From the NCBI GenBank assembly GCA_963755825.1, contig CAVWLA010000003.1:3013837-3077836 (forward strand): DNA of 64,000 nt, written 5' to 3'. The stretch comes from DATBQN01 sp963755825. Its GTDB lineage: Bacteria; Acidobacteriota; Thermoanaerobaculia; Multivoradales; UBA5704. Shown piece after piece: positions 51,935 to 59,692 of this stretch. Position 1 is the stretch's first letter; the number at the start of each line of letters is the position of its first letter. The position numbers and the translations under genes were made by a program. Below the pieces are notes generated by a model. The model was not told the origin of the DNA. It made no database searches and was given only the letters and a program-made list of their open reading frames with translations.

Positions 51935-52300
51935 TTAGTCCAGGTAAGGGCCGACGCCGAGCCGTACCGCGGCGAACGCCAGCCGGCGGTCGAGCGTCCA
52001 GAGCCTGCAGTGATCGATGGTCGCGGCACAGAGGAGATGGACTTCGATCCAGCCCAAGCCGCTTCCGGTGAGCGCATGGCTCTCAACGAAATCGAGAACC
52101 TCTTCATGGGCGACCGCCGACGGCTGCGGCAAGCTCTCCAGGTAGGCCAGCGCTTCTGCTCGGTGCCGGAAGTTCCCCACCGCCAGCTCGCCGGTGACGA
52201 ATGGATGGCAGACAACCCGCGACTCCTCCAGTAGCCACTGGAGCCGCGGGTTGCTCTGGCGGAAGTCGTCGATCCAGACTGAGGTGTCGACCAGGATCAC
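51935..52300 (-). CDS. vapC: VapC-type PIN-domain toxin
   Basis: 121 residues starting MILVDTSVWIDDFRQ, with the first acidic residue Asp5, TGELAVGNF and later TLDRRLAFAA carrying the remaining acidic residues of the PIN ribonuclease site. The start overlaps the vapB stop as ATGA. Base composition matches the core genome, unlike the HEAT-like gene that follows. Confidence 0.88.
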   Translation of the reverse strand: MILVDTSVWIDDFRQSNPRLQWLLEESRVVCHPFVTGELAVGNFRHRAEALAYLESLPQPSAVAHEEVLDFVESHALTGSGLGWIEVHLLCAATIDHCRLWTLDRRLAFAAVRLGVGPYLD

Positions 52301-52503
52301 CGCTTCGGCTCGGCACGTGGCCGGCGACGGGGCACCGCGCGGATCTCCGGATCAGAGCCGCCGAGGGCGGTGAGCCGGCGAGCGCTCTCCTGGGCGATCA
52401 GCGCTGCCAAGCCGGCATGGAGGACCGCGGTCTTCCCGGTGATCCCGGAGAGCCGCTGTGCTTTCTCGACCAACTTGGCGTCCAGGGTGACGGTGGTTCT
52501 CAT
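52297..52503 (-). CDS. vapB: VapB-type antitoxin
   Basis: 68 residues with an RHH-like N-terminus (MRTTVTLDAKLVEKAQRLSG) typical of type II VapB (a 'MRTTVTLD' start is common), plus a basic tail. GGAG precedes the ATG. Binds vapC and probably its own promoter. Confidence 0.85.
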   Translation of the reverse strand: MRTTVTLDAKLVEKAQRLSGITGKTAVLHAGLAALIAQESARRLTALGGSDPEIRAVPRRRPRAEPKR

Positions 52504-52517
52504 CTGCTCTCCGCCCC

Positions 52518-53381
52518 TCAGAAGTCGTGGTAGTGCGCCCCGTAGTAGCCGATGAACTCGCCCGGCTCGGTGTCCTTGGGCTGCTCGTAGTCGGCCGGCG
52601 TCGCGGCCTTCTCCTCGATGGCGGTGAGCTGGAGGGTGCGGGTCACCTTGCCGGCGAGCTCGTCGAAGGTGGTCTCGACGCGGACCGGCACGCCGGGGAG
52701 CTTGCCGATCTCTTCGGCGAGGAGGAGCCGCTCACGCCGCGGGTTGAGGCCGGCGAGCGTCTCGTTGAGCTGCTCGAGGGGCGCGAACGTCTCGCGGGTG
52801 AGGTCCGCGGTGGTCCATACCGTGGCGGCGGCAAGCGCGCTGCCGGCGGGATCGAGGATCTCGATGCGGTGCTCCGCCGCCTTCCAGCGGCCGATCGCCT
52901 TCGTGCGCCCGGTGGCGACCGTGCGGGCGCGGAGGGCGACGGCCGGCTCGCTCTCCATGGTCGCCTGGTAGGTCTCGGCGGGCAGCTCGTCGCGGAGCTT
53001 GACGGGGAAGCGGATGGCGAAGGAACGCGGACCCGTAGTGCGCTCCATCTTCCCGTCGGCGCCCTGGCCCGGCACCATCCCCGGCGCGCTCACCAGGCCC
53101 GGCGCGATCGCCTGGCGCCCCTTCTTCTCCAGCGGATCGGTGATGAACCAGAGCTTCCCCTCGTCGCGGCGCAGGATGATGGCGCGCCGCGGCTCGTCGA
53201 CGCGGAGCCGTTCCGGCCCGAGGAGGACGCGGATGGTCTCGCGGCCGCCCGTGACGTGGTCCATGAAGACCATCTCGGGCGCTTCCCGGACGTAGGTGAG
53301 CAGGGTATCGGCCGCTCCGGAGCTCGCGAAGAGGGCGAGGGATAGAGCGCCGATGCCGATCGCTTTTCGCATGGTTCGCAT
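52518..53381 (-). CDS. secreted protein of unknown function (DUF4412-like)
   Basis: 287 residues. Starts at ATG 53381 or 53372 (MRKAIGIGALSLALFASSGA signal peptide, cleavage near residue 23). The mature part is a beta-rich domain with MDHVTGGRETIRVLLGPERLRVDEPRRAIILRRDEGKLWFI, similar in style to DUF4412 proteins, and a helical KPLEQLNETLAGLNPRRERLLLAEE-like stretch. Function unknown. It ends next to vapB without apparent coupling. Confidence 0.7.
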   Translation of the reverse strand: MRTMRKAIGIGALSLALFASSGAADTLLTYVREAPEMVFMDHVTGGRETIRVLLGPERLRVDEPRRAIILRRDEGKLWFITDPLEKKGRQAIAPGLVSAPGMVPGQGADGKMERTTGPRSFAIRFPVKLRDELPAETYQATMESEPAVALRARTVATGRTKAIGRWKAAEHRIEILDPAGSALAAATVWTTADLTRETFAPLEQLNETLAGLNPRRERLLLAEEIGKLPGVPVRVETTFDELAGKVTRTLQLTAIEEKAATPADYEQPKDTEPGEFIGYYGAHYHDF

Positions 53382-53567
53382 ATGCGGCAGTTTGGTCTTT
53401 CGGCGCATCCCCGTCAACTCGAAAAGGCGGGCTCGAACCGATTCTATCGGGGCCGGCTCAGTAGCTCCTCCGCAGCTTTTCGGGTCGGCTCGAAGGTAGA
53501 GACGAGGAAAATCCATCTCCCGTCCGTCTTCTGCTGGGTAGAACTTGACACTTGAAAGGAGCCGAGA

Positions 53568-53810
53568 ATGGCCGACGAGAAGGTATCCCCGGGCGATGTC
53601 CAGCAGATCGAGGAGCTTCACCGCAAACTGACCGATCAGAAAGCGCTGGCGATCCCCGACGTCTGCGCGATCTGGCGACTCATCAAGCCGTATTGGCCGG
53701 TGATCCTCAATCTCGTCAAGCTGATCCCGATCGTCGGTGCGAAGGTCGCCGACATCCTCGCGAAGCTCGGGAATGTGCTTGACCTCTTCTGCACGGGAGC
53801 CTCGAAGTAG
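53568..53810 (+). CDS. 80-aa protein with an amphipathic C-terminal segment
   Basis: AAGGAG precedes the ATG with good spacing. The N-terminal half is charged (VSPGDVQQIEELHRKLTDQ), the C-terminal half hydrophobic (YWPVILNLVKLIPIVGAKVA, LGNVLDLFCTG) with a proline and few charges, resembling pore-forming or holin-like peptides or a buried hydrophobic helix. No partner gene. Followed by a long stem-loop. I do not recognise a family. Confidence 0.55.
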   Translation: MADEKVSPGDVQQIEELHRKLTDQKALAIPDVCAIWRLIKPYWPVILNLVKLIPIVGAKVADILAKLGNVLDLFCTGASK

Positions 53811-53816
53811 CGCGGA

Positions 53817-53857
53817 GAGTGGAGGCCTCGAGATCATGGCTCTCGCGGCCTCCACTC
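53817..53857. terminator. bidirectional stem-loop between convergent genes
   Basis: Perfect 11-bp stem (53817-53827 with 53847-53857) and a 19-base loop, between the 80-aa gene (+) and the aldo/keto reductase gene (-). No strong T-run, so termination is probable but not certain. Confidence 0.5.
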
Positions 53858-53912
53858 GCATTACTTGTCCGGTGGTCCCCCAGCCTTCTTGATCCGCCTG
53901 CTTTCGAAGGTC

Positions 53913-54806
53913 TCACGCCTTTCCTCCCTGCTCCTCGAGCTCCGCCATCACCGCGTCGTCCAGCTCGATCCCGGCCGCGGCGGTGTTCTCCTCGAGGTGC
54001 TTCACCTTGGCGGTGCCGGGGATGGGGAGCATCACCGGGGACTTCTTGAGCAGCCAGGCGAGCGCCACCTGGGCGGGCGCGGCGCCGAGGCGCGCGGCGG
54101 CGCGGGCGAGCGGGCCGCCGGGCTTCGCGAGGTCGCCGGTGGCGAGCGGGAACCAGGGGATGAAGCCGAGGTTCTCGCGGGTGCAGTAGTCGAGCACGGC
54201 GGCGGAATGGCGGTCGGCCAGGTTGTAGCGGTTCTGCACCGAGACGACGGTCGCCAGGCGGCGGACCGCCTCGATCTGCTCGACGGTCACCTCGGAGAGG
54301 CCGATGTGGCGGATCTTCCCCTCGCGCTGGAGGTCGAGGAGGGCGCCCACCTGATCGGCGAGCGGCACCTTGGCGTCGATGCGGTGGAGCTGGAAGAGGT
54401 CGATGCGCTCCAGCCGCAGGCGGCGCAGGCTCCCCTCGCACGCCGTGCGCAGGTGCTCGGGGCGGCCGTTCTCGACCCACTTGTTGGGGCCGGGCCGCTC
54501 GAAGCCCGCCTTGGTGGCGATGATGAGGCCGGCGGGGTAGGGGTGGAGCGCCTCGGCGATGAGCCGCTCGGCGACCTCGGGGCCGTAGGAGTCGGCGGTG
54601 TCGAGGAGATCGATGCCGAGCGCCACGGCGCGGCGGAGTACGGCGATCGCCTCGCCGTGATCGGCCGGCTCGCCCCAGACGCCGTCGCCGGTCAGCCGCA
54701 TGGTGCCGAAGCCGAGCCGGCGGACGGGGAGGTCGCCGCCGAGCGCGAAGGTGCCGGCGAGCGTGGCGGGCTGGGAGTCGGCGGTGGAGGTGGAGGTTGT
54801 GGTCAT
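53913..54806 (-). CDS. aldo/keto reductase
   Basis: NADPH-dependent carbonyl reductase fold. LGFGTMRLTG, DTADSYGPEVAERLI (catalytic Asp and Tyr), KAGFERPGPNKWV (Lys), LFQLHRIDAK (His) and the cofactor end MLPIPGTAKVKHLEEN. AGGAG precedes ATG 54806. 297 residues. Single-gene unit. Substrate unknown. Confidence 0.9.
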   Translation of the reverse strand: MTTTSTSTADSQPATLAGTFALGGDLPVRRLGFGTMRLTGDGVWGEPADHGEAIAVLRRAVALGIDLLDTADSYGPEVAERLIAEALHPYPAGLIIATKAGFERPGPNKWVENGRPEHLRTACEGSLRRLRLERIDLFQLHRIDAKVPLADQVGALLDLQREGKIRHIGLSEVTVEQIEAVRRLATVVSVQNRYNLADRHSAAVLDYCTRENLGFIPWFPLATGDLAKPGGPLARAAARLGAAPAQVALAWLLKKSPVMLPIPGTAKVKHLEENTAAAGIELDDAVMAELEEQGGKA

Positions 54807-55124
54807 GCGATCTCCTGACGAGCGGCGGCGCGGCCTCTCGATGGTCGGGTGGTTTCGAAGGAGGCTGAGAGGATGGTCATGCACTGGAGCCCTGCATTTC
54901 GGATGCCTCGCAGGGAAGGTCGGTGACGGTTTCGCCCGCGCGGCGGATTCCAAATGTCATCCTGAGCGGAATGTGCTTTGTCATCCTGAGCCAGATGAAT
55001 GACTTATGAGGCAGGTTAAGTTGTTGTGCACCAATATTTTACACATTGGGAGCGCGTGCATCAGGCTCTCCTGGGTAACAAACGGGTAACAGCCAACCTG
55101 CATTCCCCGGAGGCTAGCGGGAGG
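54807..55124 (+). other. 318-base gap at the edge of the accessory region
   Basis: No gene seen. Contains two direct copies of TGTCATCCTGAGC (54955-54967, 54979-54991), an AT-rich patch near 55025-55045 with CCAAT/ATTGG arms, and GAGGCTAG twice near 55110-55128. This is where composition drops, so it may hold one attachment end of the element to the right. Confidence 0.3.
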
Positions 55125-55316
55125 CTAGTCCTCGATGCCGAGGATCTTTCGCAGCCCCTCCCGGACGATCTCCGCCTCCGCGCGGCGCTCCTTGAAGGCG
55201 CGCTGGCGCAGCGCTTCCGCTTCGTCGCTGTGCAGCCATAGCGTCTTCCGCACCATCCCGGACTTGGAGACAGTCGTTTCCCCTCCCCGGGGTCCCTTCG
55301 GCGTCTTCTCAGCCAT
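55125..55316 (-). CDS. ribbon-helix-helix (CopG/ParD-like) regulator
   Basis: 63 residues: after a charged N-terminus, GMVRKTLWLHSDEAEALRQRAFKERRAEAEIVREGLRKILG has the strand-helix-helix pattern of RHH DNA-binding proteins. No toxin gene is adjacent on either strand. Palindromic sequences sit directly upstream, so self-regulation is likely. Confidence 0.7.
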   Translation of the reverse strand: MAEKTPKGPRGGETTVSKSGMVRKTLWLHSDEAEALRQRAFKERRAEAEIVREGLRKILGIED

Positions 55317-55324
55317 GGAGTAGA

Positions 55325-55368
55325 GCGTACATAGGTACGCTTGACGCAGGAACGCACCTATGTATATC
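55325..55368 (+). promoter_or_regulatory. operator and plus-strand promoter between the RHH gene and the 104-aa gene
   Basis: GCGTAC-ATAG-GTACGC is a perfect palindrome (55325-55340). TACATAGGT (55328-55336) is repeated in inverted form as ACCTATGTA (55356-55364), giving two half-site pairs. Between them TTGACG (55341-55346), 16 bases, TATATC (55363-55368) forms a plus-strand promoter overlapped by the operators. Confidence 0.6.
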
Positions 55369-55493
55369 GTGGTCCGAAGGGAGAGGCGACCCCGCCGGTA
55401 CTGCCTGCGACGCTCGCACCCCTGATACAGAAGCGGCCCCGAGCGAGGCGGCAACCTGCGCCCGGAGCCTGACCACGCACAGGAGACGTCCCT

Positions 55494-55808
55494 ATGCGCA
55501 GCTCTCCCAACTCTACCAGCCGTCCGCCCATCGATCTCTCCCGAGTAACCGAGCGAACTCGGCGGCAGCTCTACGACGCGGTTGCCGACATCTTCTTCGA
55601 CCGCGCCGAGAACAGTCGCACCTATTCCCCCGAGGAGGCCGAGCTGGCGGTCTACCACTTCGCGGGCCGATGGTTCGCGGTCTGGCATGACCTGGACGCC
55701 GCCGCCGACCTGCCGGAGAGCGTGCGCCGGCAAATCCTGCGCATCACGGCTTACCACGACCCGAAAGGCGGCCCCGGCGGACTCGGACTGGTTTTTGATG
55801 AAGCGTAG
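55494..55808 (+). CDS. duplicated small protein, copy 1 (104 aa)
   Basis: Starts after CAGGAGACG. Conserved text: SRVTERTRRQLYDAVAD, EEAELAVYHFAGRWFAVWHDLDAAADLP, RRQILRITAYHDPKGGPGG. Predicted alpha-helical soluble protein of unknown function. Copy 2 at 56349-56663 is identical at 92 of 104 positions and shares the upstream CCGGAGCCTGACCACGCACA block, so a segment including the promoter-proximal leader was duplicated. Confidence 0.6.
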   Translation: MRSSPNSTSRPPIDLSRVTERTRRQLYDAVADIFFDRAENSRTYSPEEAELAVYHFAGRWFAVWHDLDAAADLPESVRRQILRITAYHDPKGGPGGLGLVFDEA

Positions 55809-56348
55809 GGCGTGCGATGCTCTCGTACCTTGGCGTTGGCATCGCGCCACGGTTCGCGTTCTCCTATGGTCGGATATAGAAGGCAAGCGGACGATGCGCG
55901 AGTTCCCCGGCATCGTCCATGGCGCCTTCGGGATCTACCGCGACGGCTGGGTGACACCTTTCCACCTGGTACACCCCGCGACCGGCTCTCGGAGGGCAGC
56001 CGGAGTAACGGAAGGTGGGCGCAGAGGTATGGGTGAGCCGTTCGCCGGTGCGCTGTTCGGAACCTTCGGCATCTTCGGGAGAGTGCGCCAAGGCTCTCCA
56101 GTGTGCTCCGTGGTCATGCGGCCGCCAAGAGATTCCGCATTCGGACCAGGTTGTAGGCGCGCTTCGCGCTTTCCCACGCCTACAGCCGGACCGGCCGGCC
56201 CTGTTGTCCAACTCCGCCCAAAAGACGACCGGCGCCACGCGGCGCCGGGTTCAACTTCCGCCCCCCGAACAGGAGCGGACCACCAGACGGCTCCGGCGAG
56301 AGTCTGACCTCCCGCCGGAGCCTGACCACGCACAGGAGAGACATTCCC
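55809..56348 (+). other. 540-base gap between the duplicated genes
   Basis: No convincing gene; a reading frame at 55894-56307 has no family or ribosome binding site. It holds two clear hairpins: TGTAGGCG/CGCCTACA (56152-56159 with 56177-56184) and CCGGCGCC/GGCGCCGG (56229-56236 with 56241-56248). Confidence 0.35.
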
Positions 56349-56663
56349 ATGCGCAGCTCCCCCGATCCTACCAGCCGTCCGCCGGTCGACCTGTCCCGCG
56401 TCACCGAGCGAACCCGCCGCCAGCTCTACGACGCCGTGGCCGACGTCTTCCTTGACCGGGAGGACAACTCCCGCACCTACAGCCCCGAGGAAGCCGGGCT
56501 CGCCGTCCACCATTTCGCCGGCCGATGGTTCGCCGTCTGGAACGACCTGGACGCCGCCGCCGACCTGCCGGAGAGCGTCCGCCGGCAAATCCTGCGCATC
56601 ACGGCTTACCACGACCCGCAAGGCGGCCCCGGCGGGTTCGGGCTGGTGTTCGATGAAGCCTGA
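56349..56663 (+). CDS. duplicated small protein, copy 2 (104 aa)
   Basis: See 55494-55808 for features. Differences from copy 1 are conservative (for example I33V, F35L) apart from E50G. Its last codons overlap the 34-residue frame (ATG 56653), suggesting that only this copy sits in an operon with the downstream genes. Confidence 0.62.
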   Translation: MRSSPDPTSRPPVDLSRVTERTRRQLYDAVADVFLDREDNSRTYSPEEAGLAVHHFAGRWFAVWNDLDAAADLPESVRRQILRITAYHDPQGGPGGFGLVFDEA

Positions 56664-56757
56664 GCCAGGCGCGCTCTCCAAGCTCCCCCCGTTCACGGTA
56701 CGCGCCACACACGAGCAGGCCGAGCGCTGGCAGGCGGCGGCGGAGCTGAGACCGTGA
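56653..56757 (+). CDS. 34-aa RHH-like fragment
   Basis: Reads PPFTVRATHEQAERWQAAAELRP, which matches the first strand and helix of RHH regulators of mobile elements (cf. FTVRATxEQxxRWxxAA) but lacks the second helix. It overlaps the preceding gene and its stop overlaps the next GTG as GTGA. Probably a truncated regulator or a very small peptide. Confidence 0.4.
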   Translation: MKPEPGALSKLPPFTVRATHEQAERWQAAAELRP

Positions 56758-57278
56758 GGCGGCGCAGGGATGAGACCGGCATCCGCGCCGAGGTGCGCCA
56801 GGCCGCCGGGGAGCTTCGGCGCAGCTCGCGGGCGCTGTTGAAGCTCGGGGGCACCGACGATCCGACCCTAGCCGCGGACGGACACCACTTGCTCCGGGAG
56901 GTCGCCAAGGACATGGGGCGGCATGCGGATTGGCTCGCCGAGGTGCTGAGGATCGCGCTAGATGGGCAGCGACGTGGAGAGAACCCGCCGCTCCCTCCGC
57001 TACGGCGCATCGTGCTGACAGTCCCGCGCGAGCAGGCGGTTCCGTGGACGATCTGCTCGGGCCTCTCGGGCCGCCATGTGGGCGAGTGGCTCGCCGGCCT
57101 TGCGGATGCCGAAATCGAGCGCCTGTCCGAAATCGCCGATCGGGAGGAACTGTCCAGGTGGTTGCTCGCGCTTGGCGACGAGAAGCAATCCCCTCCGCTA
57201 GAACGCGGCCCCGAGCAGCGGGCGAGCTTCCGCCGGGTGGCGGAACTCCTGCTCACTCGCGCCGCTCACCACATGTAG
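56754..57278 (+). CDS. hypothetical protein (174 aa)
   Basis: GTG start overlaps the preceding stop (GTGA). Mostly helical and Arg/Glu/Leu-rich (RAEVRQAAGELRRSSRALLKLGG, HHLLREVAKDMGRHADWLAEVLR). No known domain recognised. Ends before a terminator. Confidence 0.55.
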   Translation: MRRRRDETGIRAEVRQAAGELRRSSRALLKLGGTDDPTLAADGHHLLREVAKDMGRHADWLAEVLRIALDGQRRGENPPLPPLRRIVLTVPREQAVPWTICSGLSGRHVGEWLAGLADAEIERLSEIADREELSRWLLALGDEKQSPPLERGPEQRASFRRVAELLLTRAAHHM

Positions 57279-57288
57279 TCCACTCGCC

Positions 57289-57315
57289 CGCCCCGGTGCT
57301 CGCCACGCCGGGGCG
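57289..57315 (+). terminator. stem-loop terminator
   Basis: CGCCCCGG (57289-57296) pairs with CCGGGGCG (57308-57315) around an 11-base loop, followed by TTTCC. Ends the run of small genes from 55494. Confidence 0.5.
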
Positions 57316-57481
57316 TTTCCTCCGTCTAACCGATAGGCGCACGATTCGGGGCACGGGAGGGTAGCCGAGTAGTCCCGTATTGCTGCCCCACTTAGACCCT
57401 TTGCTCGGGCTGCGGCCATCGCCCTAGGGTCTCATCCCGGCCCGAATCTGCCGGCTTGAGTCCCGCGAGTAGAATAGGGGC

Positions 57482-58264
57482 GTGGAGCACTACATCCTTC
57501 GCTACTGGCAGGAACTCTTTCGCCGAGCTCAGCGCGATGCTCGGCAGCATTTCGAGTCCCACGTTTGGTGGGACATCGTCCGCGAGGTCGTAGTCCTACT
57601 CTTAGTGCTCGCGCCGCCCTTGGCAACTGCCTGGCGCCATCTCAAGCCGGGTCTAGAGTTACTGGGAATCGAGATAGTGCTGATTCTCAGCTGGTACTTG
57701 CTCGCTGTTACTCCAGCGCGTATGCATAGAGACTCTCTTGCGGAGCTAGCCAAAGCTGAGAAAGAGGAGGCAGCCCGGGCAGCAGTTCTTTCCCGGTGCC
57801 CCAGCCTCTCTGTTGAGATTAGGCACCACCCTCCGAATGAGATCCTGCTCTCGATAGCGAACCTAGGCGGAGCCGTCTACAGGCTCTTTGCCCACATAAA
57901 AATATTGGAGCCAGATGCCCGCCCGCCTGGCGCATTTTACTTAAAAGGCGCCTACGGCATTGAGCTTCTCAAAGGGGGTAGCACCGAAATTCCTCTTGCC
58001 TACCGCACGGCTCACGGCACTAATCACTCGTTCTGGCTATTCCACCTTAGGGATCATGAGCGCGACATGCCTTGGAACGTCGAGTTCTCGGCGAACAGCT
58101 TCCCGCCGACCATTGACCGCAGAGTAGTTATGGAAATCTCCGTAGTATGTGAGCCGGAGAATCAAACGGGACCTATTGCATGGCGCCTTACCTCTCAGAG
58201 TGGTGGATTTAGCTCACAGCAGGTTACTCCAGCAGCAGCCCCGTCATCGTCCACGGCTTCTTAG
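57482..58264 (+). CDS. two-TM membrane protein, partner of HEPN-type protein
   Basis: 260 residues from GTG 57482. Helices at about 32-51 and 58-76 are separated by a short loop, so both ends are cytoplasmic if the N-terminus is. A coiled Lys/Glu stretch (SLAELAKAEKEEAARAA) leads to a beta-rich domain (residues 110-240; LSVEIRHHPPNEILLSIANLGGAVYRL), reminiscent of immunoglobulin-like sensor domains. Lower GC than its neighbours. Lies 51 bases before the HEPN-type gene. Confidence 0.6.
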   Translation: MEHYILRYWQELFRRAQRDARQHFESHVWWDIVREVVVLLLVLAPPLATAWRHLKPGLELLGIEIVLILSWYLLAVTPARMHRDSLAELAKAEKEEAARAAVLSRCPSLSVEIRHHPPNEILLSIANLGGAVYRLFAHIKILEPDARPPGAFYLKGAYGIELLKGGSTEIPLAYRTAHGTNHSFWLFHLRDHERDMPWNVEFSANSFPPTIDRRVVMEISVVCEPENQTGPIAWRLTSQSGGFSSQQVTPAAAPSSSTAS

Positions 58265-58315
58265 TCAATTCCGCTTTCACAGCAAGCGTCATGCGGATGG
58301 GGCAGGTATCTAAAT

Positions 58316-59692
58316 ATGGTAATAACGGATGATGTTCTTGAGGCGATTAAATCAGAGACGTGGGTCCTCGACTGCCCTAGAATTGAACTGATTCCCGCCA
58401 TCGAAGACGACCGTGTTCATCACAGAGGGTCTGGCTATATAGCTCTTCGCCACGGGTTTTTTGAATTTAAGCTCTTCTCGGATCCGGAGCCTCCTCCGCT
58501 CTTTGCGCTCTTGCAGTCTTCAGCAGACCCCAGTCGATTCCTTGCAGATTCCCATTATTACCAGCTCTCTGCCACCGATATTTCGGGGCGCACCTGGCGC
58601 GCTAGTGGCATCTTTCCCTCTTTCACGAAAGGTGTCGGTATCGTTGCAAGTGGAAAGATCGACGCGATCAGATATCAACGAACACTTACAACAATTCGAC
58701 AAAATGTCCTGATGCTATGGTATCCCGAAGAACTGAAATTGCCCTACAACCAGGTCACAAATTCTGTCTCTAAAATCGGTGAAAAGATAGTGTCGGCGTC
58801 ATCGACGTCAAACGCTGCGGCCTTCTCATCCTCTGGATTCAACTTCTCAGTCAAAGCAGGCACGGGGTGGACCTCAATATCGGCTTCGAGAGAAGGGGAC
58901 CTCCCCGCAACACTCGCAACGCGCATTCAGGAGACCATGGAGTTTGTTCTAGGTCCGTCGCTTCAGGCTACAATCGCGCAGGAGTTCAGTGCAGATGGGA
59001 TAATCACCACGACGATAATGCCTTCAAAACTCAAAGTGACTAATGATGCATTCCCTCCGTTGATTTCTCAGTTCTCTCCGGATGCAACGACATGGAAACT
59101 GCTCGATTGCTTCTTCAGGTATGTGGAGAAATCTGGCAGCTTCCTGCGTTCGCCTCTTTCTATTGTTCTTCAATATGTCTTCCTGCTAAGAGAGTCGCCA
59201 TTAGAGGCTCAAGGTCTGGCCCTTGGGGTGGCCGTCGAGGGCCTGCTCAAGAACGAGTATGCCGATCTAGCCAAGCCGACAGATGTGTTCCTGGCGGAAC
59301 TCGACACTGTCAAACGTGGATTGAAGGGCTTCGATCTTTCTAGCTCGACCGAAAGGCGGATACGTGGGGCGTTAGGCGCCATGGAGGCTACTAACGCTAA
59401 GACTCGCCTTCTGGCGCTTTCCGGGTCAGGCGTAATTTTGTACAGGCAGATAGAGGCATGGGAGAAGCTCCGCCATAGTACGGCCCACGCCGAGCTACAA
59501 GATAACCCAAACAAACTCTTGGCTCTCTGTCAAAGAACCCTCACATTGCTACACTGTCTGATTTTTAACCTTATCGGGTATGCCGGGCCATTCACTGACT
59601 ACGGGGCTAGTGAATATCCTACTAGAGAGTACCCGCTTGCAGACGAGTCGCCAAATGAGCGTGAGGATTGGGATAAGAAAGCCGACCTATGA
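58316..59692 (+). CDS. ApeA/HEPN-like protein, probable RNase effector
   Basis: 458 residues. The N-terminal 270 residues are beta-rich (GYIALRHGFFEFKLFSD, YYQLSATDISGRTWRASGIFPSF) like the ApeA-type sensing domain. The C-terminal third is helical and ends EKLRHSTAHAELQ: Arg386-x4-His391, the HEPN RNase R-x4-6-H motif. IGYAGPFTDYGASEYP follows, as in many HEPN proteins. ApeA-type proteins abort phage infection by cleaving RNA. That this one does so is inference; no alignment was run. Low GC. Confidence 0.7.
   Translation: MVITDDVLEAIKSETWVLDCPRIELIPAIEDDRVHHRGSGYIALRHGFFEFKLFSDPEPPPLFALLQSSADPSRFLADSHYYQLSATDISGRTWRASGIFPSFTKGVGIVASGKIDAIRYQRTLTTIRQNVLMLWYPEELKLPYNQVTNSVSKIGEKIVSASSTSNAAAFSSSGFNFSVKAGTGWTSISASREGDLPATLATRIQETMEFVLGPSLQATIAQEFSADGIITTTIMPSKLKVTNDAFPPLISQFSPDATTWKLLDCFFRYVEKSGSFLRSPLSIVLQYVFLLRESPLEAQGLALGVAVEGLLKNEYADLAKPTDVFLAELDTVKRGLKGFDLSSSTERRIRGALGAMEATNAKTRLLALSGSGVILYRQIEAWEKLRHSTAHAELQDNPNKLLALCQRTLTLLHCLIFNLIGYAGPFTDYGASEYPTREYPLADESPNEREDWDKKADL

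Noticed and set aside
54955..54991. Repeated TGTCATCCTGAGC as an insertion footprint
   Set aside because: Only two 13-bp copies, with no target duplication or inverted ends; kept as a note in the gap.
55894..56307. Plus-strand frame between the duplicated genes
   Set aside because: No family, no ribosome binding site, and a hairpin-rich sequence.
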